Shown here: in pieces, positions 15,383-23,343 of the stretch
How positions within the stretch are numbered: the first letter of the stretch is position 1
Layout of the letters: each line of letters begins with the position of its first letter
NCBI GenBank assembly: GCA_963702525.1
Contig: CAVPCY010000028.1
Coordinates: 1-31,689 of the forward strand
From: CAVPCY01 sp963702525
GTDB lineage: Bacteria; Actinomycetota; Coriobacteriia; Anaerosomatales; PHET01
Direction of reading: 5' to 3'
DNA: 31,689 bases
Notes under the pieces: generated by a model
What the model saw: the letters and a program-made list of their open reading frames with translations, nothing else
Database searches by the model: none
What the model was told of the DNA's origin: nothing
Translations under genes and position numbers: made by a program

Positions 15383-16834
15383 ATGACCGCGCTCATCGAG
15401 ATTGCTCGAGCGACCATCGCTCGCCACGCCATGCTTCCCGGCGGGGCGCCCGTGCTCGTCATGGTGAGCGGCGGCGGTGACTCGGTGGCGCTTCTCAAGC
15501 TGCTGGCGAGCGGAGAGCTCGGCGAGCACCCGTTACGGGCCCTGCACGTGAACCACCTGCTGCGGGCCGAGCACTCCGACGCCGACGAGCGCTTCGTCGC
15601 CGACCTGTGCCGCACGCTCGGCGTCGAGTGCCGCACTGTGCGCTACGACGTCGCAGGGCTACGCTGCATCCGAGCGGTTGAACCTTGAGGACGCGGGCAG
15701 ACGCGTGCGCTATCGGTTCGCCGAGGAGGAACTCGACGCCTGGTGCGCCGAGCTGGGCGAGGTGTCTGACCTCGGTCGCATAGCCGTGGCTCACACCCGA
15801 GACGACCGGGTCGAGACGTTCTTCATGCGCGCGATCGCAGGCAGCGGCACCGGCGCGCTCAACGCGCTCGCTCCCGTTCGCGGGCGTGTGGTACGCCCGC
15901 TCGTGGAGTGCGATCGGGCGGACGTGAGGGCGTGGCTCGAATCGGTCGGGCCAGGAGTGGCGCGAGGACCCGACCAAATAGCGACACGTCGCGTACTCGC
16001 GCTCTGGTGCGGGCGGAGCTGGTGCCCGTGGCCGAGCGTCTCAATCCCAGCGTGCGCTCGGCGGTCGTACGCACGATGGAGTTGCTCGGCGATGACGATG
16101 CGCTGCTATCGACGATGGCCGCTGCTTTCGCGCGCGACTTCGCACACAGCGAGCCGGGCGTGCGCGTGACCTTCGAGCGGCAGTGGATGCGGACGCTCGA
16201 TCGCGCGATGGCGCGCCGGACGGTCCGTACGGCACTCATCGAGGCGTTTCCGCAGGCGGCGAGGCTCGAGGCGTCGCACGTGGACGCCCTGGTCACGGGA
16301 CTTTCCTCGGACGACTTCGCACGAGACCTGCCCGAGGGCCTGAGGGCCGAGACCGAGTACGGTAATATGGTGGTCTCGTGTACAGGTGTCGAGGTCCCGC
16401 GCGTGGCACCCAGCTTGCTCACGCTACCCGGAAGCGCGGACCTGGGCCCCGCTGGGAGGATCACCGCCGAGGAGGTTTCGCGCGAAGTCACGACCGGTTC
16501 CACTCACTCGGTTGTGATCGATGCCACGGCGGTACGAGGAGAGCTTACGATCGACTCAGTTCGCGAGGGCGACCGGATGCGGCCGTTGGGGATGTCGGGC
16601 ACTCGCAAGCTATCGGACATACTTACCGACGCGAAGGTCCCACGGCGCCTGAGGCAAGCGATGCCTGTGGTCAGGGACGGCGAGCGTGTTGTGTGGCTCG
16701 CAGGAGTGCGGATGAGCGAGGAGTACCGCGTGAGCGCGGGGACGGGAACGGGAACGGCGATGCGCCTCACGTGGAGCGACAGGCACGAACCCAACGCCGT
16801 CGAGGCGGACGGTACACGAAATGGAGATGGTTAG
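15383..16834 (+). CDS. tilS: tRNA(Ile)-lysidine synthase TilS (frame disrupted three times)
   Basis: This ATP-dependent enzyme puts lysine on C34 of tRNA-Ile(CAU) so that AUA is read as Ile; it is normally essential. The N-terminal PP-loop motif is VMVSGGGDSVALLKLL, followed by LHVNHLLR. The frame is lost at 15655-15658 (extra G in AGGG) and resumes with YAASERLNLEDAGRRVRYRF and VAHTRDDRVETFFMR. Two more single-base insertions, near 15950 and 15976, bracket the diagnostic QEWREDPTN stretch. The rest is the TilS substrate-binding and C-terminal domain, with PGVRVTFERQW, VPRRLRQAMPVV and VWLAGVRMSEEYRV. Correcting three bases gives 482 residues. Three separate +1 errors in an essential gene favour sequence error over decay. 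Its end overlaps hpt by 14 bp. Confidence 0.87.
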
Positions 16835-17387
16835 GCCCATGGAGCCCCTGCACCCGGATGTCTCGCACCTGATCCTGAGCGAGGAGCAGATCCGTGAGCG
16901 CGTCGCTGAGCTCGGCGAGGAGATCAGCGCCGACTACGGTGACGAGTCGGTGCTGCTGGTCGCGGTGCTGAGGGGAGCGGCGCTGTTCGTTGCCGACCTT
17001 GCTCGCGCCATCTCCACGCCGGTCGAGTTGGACTTCATGGCGGTCTCCAGCTACGGCTCGTCCACCAAGTCCTCGGGTGTGGTCCGCATCATCAAGGACC
17101 TCGACGAGAGCATCGGGGGACGGCACGTGCTTGTCGTGGAGGACATCCTCGACACCGGTCTCACGCTGAAATACCTGCTGCGCAACCTCGCATCTCGCAA
17201 GCCCCGCTCTCTCGAGGTCGTCACACTGCTGAGCAAAGCCGGCAAGCAGCGGGTACCTATCGACTGCAAGTACATAGGATTCGACATCGCCGATGAGTTC
17301 GTGATCGGATACGGTCTCGATTTCGCTGAGCACTATCGCAACCTGCCCTACATCGGCGTACTCAAGCCCGAGGTATACGCGGACTAG
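16821..17387 (+). CDS. hpt: Hypoxanthine phosphoribosyltransferase
   Basis: This salvage enzyme makes IMP (and often GMP) from hypoxanthine or guanine plus PRPP. The 188-residue protein has the early LLVAVLRGAALFVADLARAI, the flexible-loop part FMAVSSYGSSTKSSG and the PRPP-binding motif HVLVVEDILDTGLTLKYLL. The C-terminal IGFDIADEFVIGYGLDFAEHYRNLPYIGVL is the purine-binding signature of bacterial HPRT. The tilS-hpt-ftsH order is an old synteny in Gram-positive bacteria and supports the call. ATG 16821 overlaps the tilS end by 14 bp; ATG 16839 is an alternative just after the tilS stop and would remove six residues. ftsH begins 39 bp downstream. Confidence 0.95.
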   Translation: MEMVRPMEPLHPDVSHLILSEEQIRERVAELGEEISADYGDESVLLVAVLRGAALFVADLARAISTPVELDFMAVSSYGSSTKSSGVVRIIKDLDESIGGRHVLVVEDILDTGLTLKYLLRNLASRKPRSLEVVTLLSKAGKQRVPIDCKYIGFDIADEFVIGYGLDFAEHYRNLPYIGVLKPEVYAD

Positions 17388-17426
17388 CGGCGCTGTAGGC
17401 GCGCCGGGCCAAGGAGACCAACCAAG

Positions 17427-19394
17427 GTGAACAAGAACTTCCGCACCGTCATCATCTATCTGGTTCTGCTGGGAGTGCTCGTCGCTTTCGTCATGAACTC
17501 GTTCGGGAACTCGCCCGAGGCGCCCAAGGAGCTCACCACGAGCCAGTTCTCCACGGCTGCCGAGGCCGGGCTCGTGAGCAAGGTCAAGTTCGTGCTGCGG
17601 GACAACAACCTCTCCGGCACGTACTGGGCCGATGATGAAGCGAAGACATCCAAAGCCAAGCCGGTCGAGTTCACTTCCACTTGGGCCGGCTCGGACTCGT
17701 TCACGGTCTTCGCGCAGAAGAACAACCTGAGCTACGAAGTCGATACCTCCGGGCCGAGTCCGTGGTTCACCATCATCTCGTCCCTGCTTCCCATCCTGCT
17801 GCTCGTGTTCGTCATGTTCTTCTTCTTGAACCAGATGCAGGGCGGCAACTCGAAGATCATGAGCTTTGGCAAGGCCAAGGCCAAACGAATGACACGCGAT
17901 CAGCCACGCATCACGTTCAAGGACGTGGCCGGTTGCGACGAGGCCATCGAGGAGCTCGACGAGATCAAGGAGTTCCTCGCCAACCCCGGCAAGTTCCAGG
18001 CGCTCGGGGCCAAGATCCCCAAGGGTGTCTTGCTCGTGGGACCTCCGGGCACGGGCAAGACCCTGCTCGCACGCGCTGTCGCAGGCGAGGCGGCTGTGCC
18101 GTTCTTCTCGATCTCCGGTTCGGACTTCGTGGAGATGTTCGTGGGCGTTGGCGCGAGCCGCGTGCGCGACCTGTTCGAGCAGGCCAAGGCGGCCAATCCC
18201 TGCATCATCTTCATGGACGAGATCGACGCGGTCGGCCGACAGCGTGGTGCGGGTCTGGGTGGCGGTCACGATGAGCGCGAGCAGACCCTCAACCAGCTGC
18301 TCGTCGAGATGGACGGCTTCGACCTCAAGGACAACGTCATCTTGATCGCGGCGACCAACCGGCCCGATATCCTCGATCCGGCGCTTCTGCGCCCGGGCCG
18401 ATTCGACCGCCAGATCGTTGTGGACCGCCCCGACCTCAAGGGCCGGCTCGGCATCCTCAAGATCCATTCACGGGGCAAGCCGCTCGCGGACGACATCGAC
18501 CTCGAGACGCTCGCACGCCGCACGCCGGGCTTCACCGGCGCCGACCTTGCGAACCTCGTGAACGAGGCCGCTCTGCTCGCTGCACGTCACGGCAAGAAGA
18601 AGATCGACATGGCCGAGCTCGACGAGTCGATCGAGCGCGTCCTTTCCGGTCCGGAGCGCAAGAGCCGGCTCATCTCGGAAGAGGAGAAGCGGATCATCGC
18701 CTTCCACGAGGCGGGTCATGCGCTCGTGGGCCACGTGTTGCCGGAGACCGACCCGATCCACAAGATCTCGATCATCGCCCGAGGCCAGGCGCTGGGCTAC
18801 ACGCTCGCCCTGCCCACGGAGGACAAGTTCCTCACGAGCAAGCACCAGATGATGGACCAGATAGCGATGATGCTGGGCGGGCGGGTCGCCGAGGAGATCT
18901 CGGTAGGCGACATCACCACCGGCGCCAGCAACGACATCGAGCGCGCGACCAAGATCGCGAAGCAGATGGTGACCCGCTTCGGCATGTCCGAGAAGCTCGG
19001 GCCGCAGACGTTCGGCGATGCCAACCACGAGGTGTTCCTGGGCCGCGACTTCTCGGCCAACGCCGACTACTCGCCCGAGATCGCCTACGAGATCGACAAG
19101 GAGATCTCGCGGCTCATCGACGAGGCCTACGAGCGGGCGCGAAACATCCTCACCGAGCGCAAGGTCCAGCTCGACTTGATGGCCGACGTGCTCGTCGAGC
19201 GCGAGACCGTTGACCGCGAGGAGCTTGCAGCGCTGCTCGAGAACCGATGGGACGAGTATCTCAAGGAGGAGGCCGAGCGGCCGCCGGTGGTCGAGGAAGA
19301 GGTCGCCGCTGTAGTTGAGGACGAGCCCGTTGCGGACCGCCCCTCGACCGCCCCCGAGCCGCCTCCTGCCGGGCCGCCTGTCTACAACGCCTAG
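17427..19394 (+). CDS. ftsH: ATP-dependent zinc metalloprotease FtsH
   Basis: This membrane-anchored AAA+ protease degrades misfolded and regulated proteins. In the 655 residues, one transmembrane helix (about 6-26) is followed by an extracytoplasmic domain and a second helix (about 113-136, LLPILLLVFVMFFFLNQM). The AAA module has Walker A GPPGTGKT (about 205-212), Walker B CIIFMDEID and the second-region-of-homology ATNRPDILDPALLRPGRFDR. The pore loop appears as MFVGVG. The zinc site is HEAGH at about 427-431, with a distal acidic ligand in GASNDIERAT. The acidic, Pro-rich tail (last 45 residues) is lineage specific. The GTG start has AAGGAG (17411-17416) 10 bases upstream; ATG is absent here. 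Intact, with no frame problem. Confidence 0.97.
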   Translation: MNKNFRTVIIYLVLLGVLVAFVMNSFGNSPEAPKELTTSQFSTAAEAGLVSKVKFVLRDNNLSGTYWADDEAKTSKAKPVEFTSTWAGSDSFTVFAQKNNLSYEVDTSGPSPWFTIISSLLPILLLVFVMFFFLNQMQGGNSKIMSFGKAKAKRMTRDQPRITFKDVAGCDEAIEELDEIKEFLANPGKFQALGAKIPKGVLLVGPPGTGKTLLARAVAGEAAVPFFSISGSDFVEMFVGVGASRVRDLFEQAKAANPCIIFMDEIDAVGRQRGAGLGGGHDEREQTLNQLLVEMDGFDLKDNVILIAATNRPDILDPALLRPGRFDRQIVVDRPDLKGRLGILKIHSRGKPLADDIDLETLARRTPGFTGADLANLVNEAALLAARHGKKKIDMAELDESIERVLSGPERKSRLISEEEKRIIAFHEAGHALVGHVLPETDPIHKISIIARGQALGYTLALPTEDKFLTSKHQMMDQIAMMLGGRVAEEISVGDITTGASNDIERATKIAKQMVTRFGMSEKLGPQTFGDANHEVFLGRDFSANADYSPEIAYEIDKEISRLIDEAYERARNILTERKVQLDLMADVLVERETVDREELAALLENRWDEYLKEEAERPPVVEEEVAAVVEDEPVADRPSTAPEPPPAGPPVYNA

Positions 19395-19407
19395 TGCTCC
19401 CGCGGGC

Positions 19408-19854
19408 GTGAACAGGGAGGTCCACTACGACATGACCCGGCGCTGGGCGCTCGATGCCGGTTTCTCGGAGGAGGACTCCGAGTCGATAGCAGCCGCCGAC
19501 TGGAACGTCGACGCCGTCCACGACGTACGGGTGTGGGCGAACAAGGGCTACCACTTCGCCTGGCTCGGTGCCGATCGCCGAGCCAGGCGTCTGTTGTCTG
19601 AGGCGGTCGACGCGGGAGATCTGGGGCTGCTCGGCGAGGCGCTGCACTGTCGTCAGGACGCGATCGGCCACGGATTCTGGGGCCACGTGGTGCACTGGAA
19701 CGGGATCGATCACTTCGACAAACGAGGCCCCGGGGTACGCCGCCGACTCGAATCTGCGAGTCGCGCGATGCTGTCGGAGTACCTCCAGAGGCGGCCGACA
19801 AGCGCTCTGTCGCAGGTAGAGGCTACAATAGAAGAGATTAAGGCAGGTTCATAA
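19408..19854 (+). CDS. Putative zinc-dependent phospholipase C/DUF6765-like hydrolase
   Basis: This small protein of about 148 residues has many His and Asp residues in an order like zinc-dependent phospholipase C or DUF6765 proteins: H6 and D8 in REVHYDMT, D31 and D35 in AAADWNVDAVHD, H49, and LHCRQDAIGHG (79-89), equivalent to the LHxxQDxxSH helix of that fold, then H93 and H96. The ligands are inferred from this pattern. No signal peptide is seen, so it may be cytosolic and small for the family. GTG 19408 is chosen because it lies just after the ftsH stop and begins at the recognisable N-terminus; there is no ribosome site before it. ATG 19432 has GGGAGG upstream but would lose H6. It sits between ftsH and a two-component system, where most relatives have folE directly. 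Confidence 0.6.
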   Translation: MNREVHYDMTRRWALDAGFSEEDSESIAAADWNVDAVHDVRVWANKGYHFAWLGADRRARRLLSEAVDAGDLGLLGEALHCRQDAIGHGFWGHVVHWNGIDHFDKRGPGVRRRLESASRAMLSEYLQRRPTSALSQVEATIEEIKAGS

Positions 19855-19907
19855 GTCATCACGCCGAACTTGGCATGGGGAGTGGCGAGGGATCCAGGGG
19901 GAGTCCT

Positions 19908-21140
19908 GTGGCGCCAAACGAGGGAGCGGAGCCGCGCGGTACCGACCGAGAGCAGGTCGGCGCGGCGGGCGCGGCGGGCGTGATGGGCCGCGCTCGCGAC
20001 GCCGCTATGCGCTTCTTCGACCACGTGGCGTCCCGCCCGGTTCCCGAGACCGAACTCATCGCAACGCTCAACGAGGTTGCGAGCGCGGTTTCCTCGGCGA
20101 TGAGCGTCGAGGAGGTTCTCGATGCGATCGTGGAGCGCGCGAAGCGCGTGACCGACACCGACAAGGCCGTGCTCGTGCTCGCCGATCACCACAGCGAGCG
20201 GCTCGACTTCGACATGATGGTCGTGCGCGGCCGCCGCGAGCAGCATGTCCAGGACTGGTGGGAGTCGCGCCTCGTCGTGCTCGGCGAGCGTGTCTTCGAG
20301 TCCGGACGCCCGGTGATAGAGCGCCATCCCGACCAGAACGCTCTGCTGCTCGCCTGCCCGGTCCTTGTCCGCGAGCACCCCGTGGGCCTGCTCTGTGCGA
20401 TCAACTCGGCGGAAAGGCCCTTCTCGCGGGAGCAGGCCGACTTCCTCTCCGTGCTCTCGGCGTTCGCCGCCTCGGCCATCGAGAACGCGCAACTTGCCGA
20501 GCAGAGCCGCTACGTCTTGCTGGCGAGCGAGCGGGACCGCATCGCGCGCGAGATGCACGATGGTGTGGTGCAGTCGCTTTTCGCCGTCTCGCTGGGCCTG
20601 GAGATGTGCAAGAAGCAGATCTTCCGCGACCCGGCGGCGGTGTCCGCGCGTCTGGAGGAGTTGCAGGACCGGGTCAATATGTCGATGACCGAGCTCAGGC
20701 GCTTCATCTACGACCTGCGTCCGATGAAGCTCGCCGAACTCGGGCTGGTGAGCGCGGTCGAGTTCTGGCTCGTCGAGGTGACGCAGGGGCGGCCTATTCG
20801 CGGGCGGCTGGTAGTGGATGGCACGTTGCCGCTGCTCTCGCCGTCCGAGGAGGCGTGTCTGTACAGGATCATCAAGGAGTCGGTCAGCAACGTGGTCAGG
20901 CATGCCGGGGCGACACAGTTCGATGTCACGATGTCGTTCGGCGATTCGTGCGCGCGAGTCCGCATCGAGGACAACGGGAGCGGTTTCGACCCAGAGGGCG
21001 TGATGTCCGGGGGCACCCAGGGCCTGGGTCTGGAGAGCATCAAGGACAGGGTCCTCAACGAGGGCGGAGTGCTCGACATCGCAAGCGGGGATGCCGGCAC
21101 CGCCCTCTCGATCGAGATTCCGATTGGAAGGTCGAGCTGA
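19908..21140 (+). CDS. Soluble GAF-domain sensor histidine kinase (HisKA_3)
   Basis: This is a cytosolic sensor kinase of about 410 residues. A GAF sensory domain spans about 60-195 (ATLNEVASAVSSAMSVEEVLDAIVERA, then VLVREHPVGLLCAINSAERPFS). The HisKA_3 box has ERDRIAREMHDGVVQSLFAVSLGLEM with the phospho-accepting His at about 217, and LRRFIYDLRPMKLAELGL is typical of the DevS/NarX group. HATPase_c has SVSNVVRHAGAT, EDNGSGFDPEG and QGLGLESIKDRV. No transmembrane segment is seen, so the signal is internal; no haem- or cofactor-binding Cys or His in the GAF domain is obvious. GTG 19908 follows GGGGGAG (19897-19903); ATG 19875 in the same frame lacks a ribosome site. It shares one base with the next gene (TGATG). 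Confidence 0.9.
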   Translation: MAPNEGAEPRGTDREQVGAAGAAGVMGRARDAAMRFFDHVASRPVPETELIATLNEVASAVSSAMSVEEVLDAIVERAKRVTDTDKAVLVLADHHSERLDFDMMVVRGRREQHVQDWWESRLVVLGERVFESGRPVIERHPDQNALLLACPVLVREHPVGLLCAINSAERPFSREQADFLSVLSAFAASAIENAQLAEQSRYVLLASERDRIAREMHDGVVQSLFAVSLGLEMCKKQIFRDPAAVSARLEELQDRVNMSMTELRRFIYDLRPMKLAELGLVSAVEFWLVEVTQGRPIRGRLVVDGTLPLLSPSEEACLYRIIKESVSNVVRHAGATQFDVTMSFGDSCARVRIEDNGSGFDPEGVMSGGTQGLGLESIKDRVLNEGGVLDIASGDAGTALSIEIPIGRSS

Positions 21141-21781
21141 TGGACCGCATCAAGGTGTTTCTCGCAGACGATCACGAGCTGGTCCGCTACGCGTTGCGTA
21201 CAGTGCTCGAGGCCGAGGGCGACATGGAGGTCGTCGGAGAAGCCGGCAACGGGGATGAGGCCGTCGAGGGCTGTGTGGACTCGCGTCCGGACGTGCTGGT
21301 GCTCGATATGCGGATGCCAGGCGAGGGCGGCGTCGGCGTCTGCCGGAAGGTGCGCGAGGCCTGTCCGGATACCGCGGTGCTCGTGCTCACCAGTTTCGAC
21401 GGCGACGAGGAGCTCTTCGGCGCCCTGTCGGCCGGGGCGTGCGGCTACCTGCTCAAGGACACCCGGCCAGAGCGGATCGTCCAGTCGATCAGGCTCGTGT
21501 CCGACGGCGAGGCGGTCTTCGACAACGCCGTGGTGGACCGCATCCTCAACGACAAGCGCAGCAACGAACGGCTCGCCGAGCCTCTGTCCGAGCGCGAGAT
21601 GGAGGTTCTCGAGCTCATGGCGAAGGGGCTTCCGAACAAGCAGATCAGCAAGGAGCTGTGGATCGGCGAGACCACCGTCAAGACACACGTGAGCCACATA
21701 CTGCGCAAGCTCGGCCAGTCGGACCGCACGCAGGCCGTGCTCGAAGCCGTGAAGCTCGGACTCATCCGACTGGGCGGCTAG
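21140..21781 (+). CDS. NarL/FixJ-family response regulator (REC + LuxR HTH)
   Basis: This is the partner regulator of the GAF kinase, 213 residues long. The receiver has D10-D11 in FLADDHELVRYALR, phospho-acceptor D56 in VLVLDMRMPGEGG, the Thr in VLVLTSFDGDEE and the Lys in GYLLKDTRPE. The LuxR helix-turn-helix covers about 145-210 with LSEREMEVLELMAKGLPNKQISKEL and TTVKTHVSHILRKLGQSDR. The start overlaps the kinase stop (TGATG). Its targets are unknown; no palindrome like that at 90-105 was found next to it. The promoter-like box at 21800-21812 and folE follow within 65 bp. Confidence 0.93.
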   Translation: MDRIKVFLADDHELVRYALRTVLEAEGDMEVVGEAGNGDEAVEGCVDSRPDVLVLDMRMPGEGGVGVCRKVREACPDTAVLVLTSFDGDEELFGALSAGACGYLLKDTRPERIVQSIRLVSDGEAVFDNAVVDRILNDKRSNERLAEPLSEREMEVLELMAKGLPNKQISKELWIGETTVKTHVSHILRKLGQSDRTQAVLEAVKLGLIRLGG

Positions 21782-21799
21782 GCGACTTTGCTGGCGCTG

Positions 21800-21812
21800 C
21801 TTCGGGTACCCT
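21800..21812 (+). promoter_or_regulatory. CTTCGGGTACCCT element before folE
   Basis: This 13-base element matches the one before tilS (15364-15376) at 12 positions. TACCCT (21807-21812) has the TAnnnT form of a -10 box; transcription would start about 27 bases before the folE ATG. No clear -35 box is present. It may reflect a shared promoter type or regulator for the two housekeeping units. Confidence 0.35.
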
Positions 21813-21846
21813 TACACCCACACGAGCGTGCGCCCGAGGAGCAGCT

Positions 21847-22419
21847 ATGGACCGTGAGAAGATCGAGCACGGTGTCCGACTCATTCTCGAAGGCATCGGG
21901 GAGGACCCCGGCCGAGAAGGACTCACCGACACCCCGCGCCGCGTTGCCGAGATGTACACGGAGATCTTCGCCGGGCTGGAGAGCGATCCCGCCGAGCACT
22001 TCTGCGTGACGTTCAACGAGGGGCACCAGGAGATGGTGCTGGTGCGAGACATCCCCCTGTACTCGGTGTGCGAGCACCACCTGGTTCCCTTCCTGGGTTC
22101 GGCGCACGTCGCGTACGTGCCCGGCAAGCACGGGCGCATATGCGGCCTGTCGAAACTCGCGCGAGTCGTCGACGTGTTCGCGAAGCGGCCGCAGGTCCAG
22201 GAGCGCATGACCTCGCAGATCGCCGACACGATCGTGGAGCACCTCGACCCCGCCGGCGTGATCGTGGTGATCGAGGCAGAACACCTGTGCATGTCCATGC
22301 GAGGCGTGAAGAAGCCGGGATCTCGGACGGTGACGAGCGCGGTCCGCGGCATCTTCGAAAGCAGTGCGGCTACGCGGGCCGAGGCGATGAGTCTGATCAC
22401 TCAACGGACCAGCCGCTGA
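21847..22419 (+). CDS. folE: GTP cyclohydrolase I
   Basis: This zinc enzyme converts GTP to 7,8-dihydroneopterin triphosphate, the first step of folate synthesis. The 190-residue protein has the substrate and zinc motifs IPLYSVCEHHLVPFLG (zinc ligands C75 and H78) and AEHLCMSMRGVKKPGS (C148). It also has GEDPGREGLTDTPRRVAEM at the N-terminus and GKHGRICGLSKLARVVDVFAKRPQVQERM. All are in place, so this is a functional type IA enzyme. GAGGAG (21836-21841) lies 5 bases before ATG 21847. The stop shares one base with folP (TGATG). It starts the folate unit folE-folP-folK. Confidence 0.97.
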   Translation: MDREKIEHGVRLILEGIGEDPGREGLTDTPRRVAEMYTEIFAGLESDPAEHFCVTFNEGHQEMVLVRDIPLYSVCEHHLVPFLGSAHVAYVPGKHGRICGLSKLARVVDVFAKRPQVQERMTSQIADTIVEHLDPAGVIVVIEAEHLCMSMRGVKKPGSRTVTSAVRGIFESSAATRAEAMSLITQRTSR

Positions 22420-23267
22420 TGGCACCCGACGCGTCTGGGCGAACGTGGCGGTGCGGGCGCTACGAGCTCTCGCTCGCCGCCCCGCTCGTCATGGGGATCG
22501 TGAACGCCACGCCTGACTCCTTCTCGGACGGCGGTCTTTATGAAGATCCGGCCAGCGCCGTCGCGAGAGGCGGGCGGCTTGTGGCCGAAGGCGCTCATGT
22601 GGTCGACGTGGGTGGCGAGTCGACCAGGCCGGGCGCCAACCAACTACTCGAGGCCGAGGAGCTGGCGCGCGTGAGGCCGGTCGTTCAGCGGCTCTCGGCT
22701 GAGGAGATCGCCGTCTCGATCGACACCCGGCATCCGGTGGTGGCGAAGGCGTGCGTCGCGGCGGGAGCGTCGATCATCAACGACGTTTCGGGCTTTCGTG
22801 ATCCCGAGATGGTCGAGGTGGCAGCCGCGTGTGATGCGGGCGTCGTCGTGATGCACATGCTCGGGGATCCTGCGACTATGCAGCGCGCGCCACGCTACGA
22901 CGACGTCGTGCGGGAGGTGGGCGGCTTCCTACTCGCTCAGGCGGCGGTTCTCAGGGGGGCGGGTGTTCAGGCCGAGCGAATCGTCATCGATCCGGGCATC
23001 GGCTTCGGCAAGAACCTGGGACACAATCTCGCCCTGTTGCGTGCGATTCCCGAACTGGCTGCCTACGGCTACCCCGTGCTGATAGGAGCCTCGCGCAAGC
23101 GGTTCATCGGCGAGATCACCGGGGAACCCGAACCGCGTGAGCGATTGGGCGGGTCGGTCGGCGCAGCGCTCGAAGCCGTCGCTCGCGGAGCGTCCGTCGT
23201 ACGCGTGCACGACGTGGGCGCGACCGTGCAGGCCATCGCCGTGACGCGAGCGATCCACGATTCCTAG
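22419..23267 (+). CDS. folP: Dihydropteroate synthase
   Basis: This enzyme condenses p-aminobenzoate with dihydropterin pyrophosphate and is the target of sulfonamides. The 282-residue TIM-barrel protein shows GIVNATPDSFSDGG, VDVGGESTRPGA, VSIDTRHP, IINDVSGF, VIDPGIGFGKN, LIGASRKRFIGEI and VRVHDV, which are the pterin, pyrophosphate and pABA sites. ATG 22419 shares its A with the folE stop. A dihydroneopterin aldolase gene (folB), usually next in Actinomycetota, does not follow; the 76-bp gap leads to folK. The frame continues open upstream through folE but that part is a shadow. Confidence 0.97.
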   Translation: MAPDASGRTWRCGRYELSLAAPLVMGIVNATPDSFSDGGLYEDPASAVARGGRLVAEGAHVVDVGGESTRPGANQLLEAEELARVRPVVQRLSAEEIAVSIDTRHPVVAKACVAAGASIINDVSGFRDPEMVEVAAACDAGVVVMHMLGDPATMQRAPRYDDVVREVGGFLLAQAAVLRGAGVQAERIVIDPGIGFGKNLGHNLALLRAIPELAAYGYPVLIGASRKRFIGEITGEPEPRERLGGSVGAALEAVARGASVVRVHDVGATVQAIAVTRAIHDS

Positions 23268-23343
23268 CTCGCCGCAATCGGCAGGGCTTCTGGAAGGGAA
23301 TACCTCTCTTGAAGAGTGTCTTTCCGCAGCGGGAGGAACAGCC

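Noticed and set aside
16767..18467. A 566-residue open frame on the minus strand opposite ftsH
   Set aside because: It lies entirely opposite tilS end, hpt and ftsH, which have clear motifs. Long antisense frames are expected in GC-rich DNA; its protein has no recognisable domain.
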